In this document: in pieces, positions 1-4,810 of the stretch
Layout: every line of letters begins with the position of its first letter
Numbering within the stretch: position 1 is the stretch's first letter
Assembly: GCA_025350985.1 (NCBI GenBank)
Contig: JANXWU010000352.1
Span: 1-6,030, forward strand
Length of the DNA: 6,030 nucleotides
From: Spartobacteria bacterium
GTDB taxonomy: Bacteria; Verrucomicrobiota; Verrucomicrobiia; Chthoniobacterales; Chthoniobacteraceae
Direction of reading: 5' to 3'
The notes under the pieces: model-generated
The model's input: only the letters and a program-made list of their open reading frames with translations
Database searches by the model: none
Told to the model about the DNA's origin: nothing
Translations under genes and position numbers: made by a program

Positions 1-600
1 CCGACGGCGCTCGTGCTGAACATCCTCGTTGCGAGCATCGGTGCGACGCAATTTTACCGCGCGGGACATTTCTCGTGGCCGTTGTTCTGGCCGTTTGCGG
101 CGCTGTCCGTGCCCGCCGCGTTTCTCGGCGGTGCTCTGCATGCGCGCGCGGATGTTTTCAAAATCCTCGTCGGGACGGTGCTGCTGCTTTCGGCGGCGCG
201 ATTTTTTTTCAATCAGCGTGAAGCCGATGAGACGGCACCGCCGGCGGTTCCGGTCGCGCTCGGCATCGGCGGGGCTCTGGGACTGCTCTCCGGTCTCACC
301 GGCACCGGCGGCGGAATTTTCCTCACCCCGCTGCTGCTGCTCTGCCGCTGGGCGCGCACGAAACAGGCGGCGGCCGTCTCCGCGCTTTTCATTCTCGTCA
401 ACTCCATCGCGGGCCTCGCCGGCTTCGTCGGAAATCAAAACCCGGTGCCTGCGGTGGCCTGGCCGCTGGCGGCATGCGCGGTCGTGGGCGGCGTGGCCGG
501 GTCGTATCTGGGCAGCCGCCATTTTCCGGCGCGCACGATCCAACTTCTGCTCGCGTGCGTGCTGGTCATCGCCGGGGCGAAACTGATTCTCACGCGTTGA
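1..600 (+). CDS. TSUP family (TauE/SafE) membrane permease, 5' truncated
   Basis: The reading frame is open from base 1, with no stop before the TGA at 598-600, so the true start lies left of the window; 199 codons are visible. The product is very hydrophobic, with several membrane segments. The glycine-rich signature GLLSGLTGTGGG (bases 280-315), followed by IFLTPLLLL, is typical of the repeated half of TauE/SafE proteins. Full-length members have about 250 residues, so roughly a fifth is missing and the visible part covers the end of the first half and all of the second. The family exports or imports small anions such as sulfite, sulfoacetate or other organosulfur compounds across the inner membrane. 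The substrate here cannot be told, because no sulfur gene is adjacent. An in-frame run of eight T lies at 202-209. The ATG at base 13 exists but would cut into a membrane segment, so it is probably not the start. The family call is good; the substrate is unknown. Confidence 0.86.
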   Translation, partial: PTALVLNILVASIGATQFYRAGHFSWPLFWPFAALSVPAAFLGGALHARADVFKILVGTVLLLSAARFFFNQREADETAPPAVPVALGIGGALGLLSGLTGTGGGIFLTPLLLLCRWARTKQAAAVSALFILVNSIAGLAGFVGNQNPVPAVAWPLAACAVVGGVAGSYLGSRHFPARTIQLLLACVLVIAGAKLILTR

Positions 601-667
601 AACGCCCGCGCGGCGTCCCGCAAAAACTTCTCCGCTCCCCGCGCCTCCGCGTCTAATTTGCCCCCGC

Positions 668-2011
668 ATGAACGACACCATCGCCGCCGTCTCGACACCC
701 TTTGGCGAGGGAGCGATTGCCGTGGTCAGACTCAGCGGGCCGCGCGCTGTCGCCGTCGCCGACGCCATTTTTTCGTCCAAAAAAAAGGCCGGTGAGCTTC
801 CGTCCCGCGTGCAGCAATATGGCAAGATCATCGAAGACGGGCGCGTCATCGACGACGTGCTCCTCAGCGTCCATCGCGCGCCCGCGAGCTACACCGGCGA
901 GGACGTGGTCGAGATCAATTGCCACGGCGGCATTCTCGTCACGCGGCGCGTGCTCGACGCCGTGATCGCGGGCGGTGCGCGCGTGGCCGAGCCCGGTGAG
1001 TTCACGCAGCGCGCTTTTTTGCACGGGAAAATGGATCTCACGCAGGCCGAGGCGGTGATGGATTTGATCCGCGCGCAAACCGATTTGGCGTTGCGCGCGG
1101 CCACCGAGCAACTCGAAGGTCGGCTCGGCGCGCGCGTGCGCGAAATCCGCGAACTGCTGCTCAACCTGCTCGCGCACATCGAGGCATTCATCGACTTTCC
1201 GGACGAGGACATCGACCCGGACACCGGCGCGACTTTGCTGAAACATCTCGACGACGCGCGCGAAAAAATCGCGGCGCTCCTGCGCACCGCCGACCAGGGA
1301 AAAATCCTGCGCGAAGGCGTGCGGACGGTGATCGTCGGCGAGCCGAATGTCGGCAAATCCAGCCTGCTCAACGTGCTCCTCGGCTACGAGCGCGCGATCG
1401 TGAGCGCGCTTCCGGGCACGACGCGCGACACGATCGAGGAAGTCATCAACCTGCGCGGCATCCCGCTGCGGCTCGTGGACACCGCGGGCTTGCGCGAGTC
1501 CGAAGACGCCATCGAACGGGAAGGCATGGCGCGCACTTTGCAGCACATCGAACGCGCCGATTTAGTACTGCATCTCGCCGACGGCAGCGAGCCGCGAAGG
1601 CAGGCGGCATGGGCATCGGCGGGGGATGCCCATCGCCCCGAGCTTTTGATTTTAAACAAACGCGATCTCAGCGAACACGCGAGCTGGACCGGGGTGGAGG
1701 GCGTGCGCATTTCCTGCCGCACCCTCGAAGGAACAGATCAACTGGCGGATGATATTTTTCGCCGCGTCATGGGCGGTGGCGTCGCGCTCCGCGATTCCTC
1801 CATCGCGATCAATGCACGCCATCAAGCCTGCCTGAAAACAGCCGCGCAATTTGCGGACGCCGCACGCTCAGCGCTCACCGGCGGCCTCTCCGCCGAGTTC
1901 ATCGCCATTGAAGTCCGCGCGGCCCTCGATGCCGTCGGCGAGGTCGTCGGCAAGGCGGACACCGAAGAACTGCTCGGCAAAATCTTCAGCAACTTTTGCA
2001 TCGGAAAATGA
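668..2011 (+). CDS. mnmE: tRNA uridine-5-carboxymethylaminomethyl modification GTPase MnmE (TrmE)
   Basis: MnmE works with MnmG in the cytoplasm to install (carboxymethyl)aminomethyl groups on wobble U34 of certain tRNAs, using a folate one-carbon donor and GTP hydrolysis. The 447 residues match the family length (E. coli about 454). The N-terminal folate-binding domain begins DTIAAVSTPFGEGAIAVVRL, and PGEFTQRAFLHGK leads into the helical domain. The embedded G domain has all its motifs: G1 GEPNVGKSS at 224-232 with the potassium-coordinating Asn at 227, G2 TTRD at 251-254, G3 DTAG at 271-274 and G4 NKRD at 330-333. The C-terminus is the conserved CIGK, with catalytic Cys at 444. The ATG at 668 gives the canonical N-terminus, although no Shine-Dalgarno precedes it. 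The segment between G3 and G4 holds a palindrome (1609-1633), and codons 38-40 lie in an eight-A run. The palindromic element begins directly after the stop codon. Confidence 0.98.
   Translation: MNDTIAAVSTPFGEGAIAVVRLSGPRAVAVADAIFSSKKKAGELPSRVQQYGKIIEDGRVIDDVLLSVHRAPASYTGEDVVEINCHGGILVTRRVLDAVIAGGARVAEPGEFTQRAFLHGKMDLTQAEAVMDLIRAQTDLALRAATEQLEGRLGARVREIRELLLNLLAHIEAFIDFPDEDIDPDTGATLLKHLDDAREKIAALLRTADQGKILREGVRTVIVGEPNVGKSSLLNVLLGYERAIVSALPGTTRDTIEEVINLRGIPLRLVDTAGLRESEDAIEREGMARTLQHIERADLVLHLADGSEPRRQAAWASAGDAHRPELLILNKRDLSEHASWTGVEGVRISCRTLEGTDQLADDIFRRVMGGGVALRDSSIAINARHQACLKTAAQFADAARSALTGGLSAEFIAIEVRAALDAVGEVVGKADTEELLGKIFSNFCIGK
1609..1633. repeat. Perfect 8-bp inverted repeat inside mnmE
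   Basis: ATGGGCAT at 1609-1616 and ATGCCCAT at 1626-1633 are exact reverse complements separated by a nine-base G-rich loop. In mnmE they encode part of the variable stretch between the G3 and G4 motifs, around residues 314-322. The reading frame stays intact. This may be a small mobile palindrome tolerated in a surface loop, or chance in GC-rich DNA. The repeat is certain; its significance is not. Confidence 0.6.
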
Positions 2012-2118
2012 CGTAACACAGGCTTCCAGCCTGTCCCGTCGAGCAGGCTTCGAGTCTGCATTCCGGCTTGGCAGGCTAAAAGCCCGCCTGACAAGACAGG
2101 CTGGAAGCCTGTGTTACG
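2012..2118. repeat. 107-bp palindromic element made of four related hairpins (REP/MITE-like)
   Basis: The outer arms at 2012-2035 and 2095-2118 are perfect 24-bp reverse complements, and the inner part continues as an imperfect inverted repeat. Inside are four units of the same design, AGGCT-NNN-AGCCT with variations: 2018-2034 (7-bp stem, loop TCC), 2043-2059 (one G:T, loop TCG), 2070-2088 (8-bp stem with one mismatch, loop AAA) and 2096-2112 (7-bp stem, loop GGA). It can therefore fold either as one long stem or as four small hairpins in a row. It starts on the base after the mnmE stop and ends 14 bases before the pyrD ATG, so it fills the spacer. The reverse strand reads TGWKPVLR, a peptide I recall from spurious ORFs in Verrucomicrobiota and related genomes, so I infer a dispersed repeat family. 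It encodes no transposase, and I saw no clear target duplication. It could slow or end transcription from mnmE, and it would form the 5' leader of any pyrD message that reads through. Confidence 0.93.
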
Positions 2119-2132
2119 ATTTCCAGATTCCC

Positions 2133-3191
2133 ATGCCAGGTTTTTACCGGAACATTCTGAAGCCGCTGCTCTTTCGGCTCGACCCCGAGACCGCGCATCA
2201 CGTCGCCATGACGGCGCTCGCGCGCATCGCGCAAAACCGCCTTTTGCTCAGCCTGTTTCCGCGCGGAGATTTTCCCAAACTGACTCGCACCGTGTTCGGC
2301 CTCACGTTTCCGAATCCAGTCGGCCTCGCGGCGGGCATGGACAAAAATGGCGTTGCCCTGCCCGCGTGGGCGGCGCTGGGATTTGGCTTCGTCGAAGCGG
2401 GCACGGTCACGGCCCAAGCGCAGCCGGGAAATCCCAAGCCGCGCCTTTTTCGCCTGCCCGAACAGCGCGCGCTCATCAACCGGCTCGGGTTTAACAACGA
2501 CGGAGCGGATGCCGTGGCAGCGCGGCTGCGGCGGGTGCAGCAGGCGGGCCGCTGGCCGAAGATTCCGGTCGGGATCAATTTGGGGAAATCGAAAATCACC
2601 CCGGTCGAGGAGGCGGCGGCGGATTACGTTTATTCATTCGAGCGGCTGTTTGCGTTTGGCGATTACTTCGTGCTCAACGTCAGCTCGCCGAACACGCCGG
2701 GCTTGCGGACGCTGCAAAGCCGGGAACCGCTGGATGAACTTTTGCGCGAGGTGCAGAAGAAAAACGCCGAACTCTCCACGTCCGACGCCGGCGAGGTGCG
2801 GATGAAACCGCTCTTGGTAAAAATCGCGCCCGACCTCGAGTTTTCACAGATTGAGGAGATTCTCGATCTCGTAAAAATTCACCGCGTCGCCGGCATCATC
2901 GCCACGAACACGACGCTCGACAAATCGTCGCTGCCGGAGCGCTGGCACGGCGAAGCCGGCGGATTGAGCGGTCGTCCGCTGCGCCGGAAATCGACGCGCA
3001 TCGTGGAATTTATCGCGACGCGCACCCGCGTGCCGATCATCGCGGTGGGCGGTATTTTCGACGCGGAATCGGCGTGGGAGAAACTGGATGCCGGCGCGAC
3101 GCTGCTGCAAATTTACACCGGTTTTATTTACCGCGGACCGGGACTGGTGGCTGAACTTTGCGAAGCCTTGACCGAACCGCTGTTACATTGA
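2133..3191 (+). CDS. pyrD: Dihydroorotate dehydrogenase (quinone), class 2
   Basis: PyrD oxidises dihydroorotate to orotate in de novo pyrimidine synthesis, passing electrons through FMN to membrane quinones at the inner face of the cytoplasmic membrane. The product has 352 residues (E. coli 336). The N-terminal segment FYRNILKPLLFRLDPETAHH is the class 2 helical extension that binds membrane and quinone. Visible motifs are GLAAGMDKNG at 64-73 (FMN site), RLGFNNDG, NLGKSK at 149-154, NVSSPNTPGLR from 182 with the class 2 catalytic Ser at 185, ATNTT, GGLSGRPL, and the phosphate-binding VGG (305-307) and YTG (328-330). The frame is open upstream to 1851 through mnmE and the repeat, but homology starts at the ATG at 2133. 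A longer start would add about 94 residues of out-of-frame mnmE and repeat sequence, so 2133 is chosen. There is no Shine-Dalgarno before it. Neighbours are not pyrimidine genes. Confidence 0.97.
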   Translation: MPGFYRNILKPLLFRLDPETAHHVAMTALARIAQNRLLLSLFPRGDFPKLTRTVFGLTFPNPVGLAAGMDKNGVALPAWAALGFGFVEAGTVTAQAQPGNPKPRLFRLPEQRALINRLGFNNDGADAVAARLRRVQQAGRWPKIPVGINLGKSKITPVEEAAADYVYSFERLFAFGDYFVLNVSSPNTPGLRTLQSREPLDELLREVQKKNAELSTSDAGEVRMKPLLVKIAPDLEFSQIEEILDLVKIHRVAGIIATNTTLDKSSLPERWHGEAGGLSGRPLRRKSTRIVEFIATRTRVPIIAVGGIFDAESAWEKLDAGATLLQIYTGFIYRGPGLVAELCEALTEPLLH

Positions 3192-3200
3192 AGCGGCTCG
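3173..3200 (+). terminator. Hairpin around the pyrD stop codon, weak terminator candidate
   Basis: CGAACCGCT at 3173-3181 pairs with AGCGGCTCG at 3192-3200 at eight of nine positions, leaving a ten-base loop that contains the pyrD stop codon. The downstream DNA is not T-rich, so it is not a canonical Rho-independent terminator. It may simply stabilise the 3' end, or be chance. Confidence 0.25.
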
Positions 3201-3395
3201 TGATTGCCTTGATCGCCGGGGCTCTCGGCTCATCTGGCTTGTTTCGGCTTGAGAAAATCCTGCCTCCTTTCAATGGAGACTCACCTCCCCCGTTCCCAGT
3301 TGGCTCCGACGGAAACCCCGGCCCATCACGCGGGCGACATTTGACCGCACCCGGCGATTCTGTTTCACTCCCGCCTCACTATTCCTACGCATCCC
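3192..3395 (+). other. pyrD-icd spacer, no convincing gene; probable 5' region of icd
   Basis: The 204 bases hold no recognisable gene. A TTG at 3188-3190, overlapping the pyrD stop, opens a frame that begins LKRLVIALIAGALGSSGLF, which resembles a signal peptide, but it then loses hydrophobicity and runs out of frame into icd. It may be a gene remnant or chance. A weak promoter-like pair, TTGACC at 3341-3346 and TTCACT at 3364-3369 with 17 bases between, matches the sigma-70 consensus poorly at the -10. The bases before the icd ATG are pyrimidine-rich with no ribosome binding site. Confidence 0.4.
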
Positions 3396-4718
3396 ATGTC
3401 CACCGAATCCACCGCCCTCGCAGGCGACAAAATCTCTATTTCCAACGGCAAGCTCAACGTGCCGAATCAGCCGATCATTCCTTTCATCCGCGGCGACGGG
3501 ACGGGGCCGGACATCTGGGCGGCAAGCGTGCGGGTGTTCGACGCCGCAGTGGAAAAAGCCTACGGCGGACAGCGCAAGATCGCGTGGCAGGAGGTGTTCG
3601 CGGGGCAGGCGGCGAAGGACAAATTCGACAACTGGCTGCCGGATGAAACGGTTGAGGCGTTTCGGGATTATCTGGTCGGCATCAAGGGGCCGCTGACGAC
3701 GCCGGTGGGCGGCGGCATCCGCTCGCTGAACGTGGCGCTCAGGCAGATGCTCGATCTCTATGTCTGCCTGCGCCCGGTTCAGTATTTCACCGGAGTCCCC
3801 TCGCCCGTGAAGCGGCCGGAGTTGGTGAACATGGTCATCTTCCGCGAGAACACGGAGGACATTTACGCGGGCATCGACTGGCAGCCCGGTTCGGAACTCG
3901 CCGCAAAATTTCTCGCGTGGCTGGAAAAAGAATCGCCGAAAGATTTTGCGAAAATCCGTTTTGGGACGGCGCAACAAAACGCGGAGTTCATCGCCGCAGC
4001 CATGCCGGGCGAAGCGGAGGACGACGACCGCAAAGTCAATGTCGGCGTCGGCATCAAGCCGGTGAGCAAGCTCGGCACGCAGCGACTGGTTTACGCGGCG
4101 CTGGAATACGCCATCACGCAAAAGCGCAAAAGCGTCACGCTGGTTCACAAGGGGAACATCATGAAATTCACTGAGGGCGCGTTTCGCGATTGGGGCTACG
4201 AACTCGCGCGCACGGCCTTCGGTGCGGAGGAAATCGACGGCGGCCCGTGGTGCAAAATCCCCGAAGGCAAACGCGGCGCGGGCCTCGTGATCAAGGACTC
4301 CATCGCCGACATCGCGCTCCAGCAGGTGCTCACGCGCCCGACGGATTTTGAAGTGATCGCGACGCTGAACTTGAACGGCGACTATCTCTCGGACGCGCTG
4401 GCAGCGCAGGTCGGCGGCATCGGCATCGCGCCGGGTGGGAACATCAACTACATCACTGGCCACGCCATTTTCGAAGCGACCCACGGCACCGCGCCGAAGT
4501 ACGCGGACAAGGATATGGTGAACCCCGGCAGCGTGGTGCTGTCGGGCGAAATGATGCTGCGCTATCTCGGCTGGGTGGAAGCCGCCGATTTGATTCTGAA
4601 AGGCCTCAACGGCGCGATCGGCTCGAAGAGGGTCACGTATGATTTCGCGCGGCAGATGCAAGGCGCGACGGAGATCAAGTGCTCCGCGTTTGGCGAAAAC
4701 ATCATCGCGCACATGTGA
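3396..4718 (+). CDS. icd: Isocitrate dehydrogenase, NADP-dependent (E. coli-type homodimer)
   Basis: This cytoplasmic TCA-cycle enzyme decarboxylates isocitrate to 2-oxoglutarate and makes NADPH. The 440 residues are collinear with E. coli Icd (416). Substrate residues are Ser110, Arg116, Arg126, Arg150, Tyr157 and Lys252 (E. coli S113, R119, R129, R153, Y160, K230). The metal-binding aspartates are 305, 329 and 333. Cofactor residues Lys368, Tyr369, Val375, Tyr415 and Arg419 match the E. coli NADP set (K344, Y345, V351, Y391, R395), which argues for NADP rather than NAD. Ser110 lies in [13 protein letters not shown], the sequence phosphorylated by AceK in enterics; no aceK is in view, so that control is unproven. 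The extra length is mostly about 23 residues within 190-216, between KIRF and GVGIKP, in the clasp region of the dimer. The ATG at 3396 is the first suitable start and precedes a short polar lead before [14 protein letters not shown]. No Shine-Dalgarno is seen. Confidence 0.98.
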   Translation: MSTESTALAGDKISISNGKLNVPNQPIIPFIRGDGTGPDIWAASVRVFDAAVEKAYGGQRKIAWQEVFAGQAAKDKFDNWLPDETVEAFRDYLVGIKGPLTTPVGGGIRSLNVALRQMLDLYVCLRPVQYFTGVPSPVKRPELVNMVIFRENTEDIYAGIDWQPGSELAAKFLAWLEKESPKDFAKIRFGTAQQNAEFIAAAMPGEAEDDDRKVNVGVGIKPVSKLGTQRLVYAALEYAITQKRKSVTLVHKGNIMKFTEGAFRDWGYELARTAFGAEEIDGGPWCKIPEGKRGAGLVIKDSIADIALQQVLTRPTDFEVIATLNLNGDYLSDALAAQVGGIGIAPGGNINYITGHAIFEATHGTAPKYADKDMVNPGSVVLSGEMMLRYLGWVEAADLILKGLNGAIGSKRVTYDFARQMQGATEIKCSAFGENIIAHM

Positions 4719-4730
4719 AAAATGAGGATG

Positions 4731-4804
4731 GAGGCGGAAGGATGAATCCTGCCGCGGTGCGCACGCTCGACCTTTCCATCCCTCCGCCTTCTTCCTTCAT
4801 CCTT
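4731..4804 (+). promoter_or_regulatory. Competing inverted repeats before the AI-2E gene
   Basis: Two pairings share the purine-rich left arm just after icd. In the first, 4731-4746 pairs with 4775-4790 at 14 of 16 positions counting one G:T. In the second, AAGGATGAA at 4738-4746 pairs perfectly with TTCATCCTT at 4796-4804, ending two bases before the ATG at 4807. The two cannot form together. No T-run follows, so a simple Rho-independent terminator is unlikely. The arms also cover a GGAGG and the start of a small leader ORF. This could be a regulatory switch, or a GGATGAAGGCGGAAGG-type dispersed intergenic repeat; the pairing itself is directly visible. Confidence 0.5.
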
Positions 4805-4810
4805 TCATGA
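4742..4810 (+). CDS. Possible 22-codon leader peptide coupled to the AI-2E gene
   Basis: A GGAGG at 4730-4734 sits seven bases before the ATG at 4742. None of the four larger genes with a visible start has such a ribosome binding site. The ORF encodes 22 residues ending IPPPSSFILS, and its TGA at 4808-4810 overlaps the downstream ATG as ATGA, the arrangement used for translational coupling. Three consecutive prolines (4781-4789) are a known slow-translation motif relieved by EF-P. A seven-codon ORF at 4722-4745 also ends in ATGA with this start. Against it, the DNA is a low-complexity inverted repeat, so a GGAGG and an open frame could arise by chance, and I recognise no homologous peptide. 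Confidence 0.25.
   Translation: MNPAAVRTLDLSIPPPSSFILS

Noticed and set aside
594..605. Small hairpin at the TSUP permease stop (GCGT-TGAA-ACGC)
   Set aside because: The stem is only four base pairs (five with a two-base loop) and no T-run follows, so it does not support a terminator call.
779..795. Programmed frameshift in mnmE
   Set aside because: The heptamer is in the right frame but the -1 product stops within three codons and there is no obvious stimulatory stem. No MnmE frameshift product is known to me.
653..1546. 297-residue antisense ORF opposite mnmE
   Set aside because: It is a shadow frame; mnmE shows every expected motif across the same bases.
2012..2118. tRNA-like cloverleaf or CRISPR array
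   Set aside because: There is no tRNA T-loop (GGTTCRA) or CCA-end geometry, and the outer stem is 24 bp. The units are palindromic and unevenly spaced with no spacers of constant length, so neither a tRNA nor CRISPR fits.
3273..3344. 23-codon ORF in the pyrD-icd spacer
   Set aside because: It has no ribosome binding site, no overlap with the icd start and no recognisable peptide; ORFs of this length are expected by chance.
3270..4712. 480-residue antisense ORF covering icd
   Set aside because: It is a mirror of icd codon structure in GC-rich DNA. Its translation is rich in Arg, His, Asp and Ala with no domain, while icd matches its family end to end.
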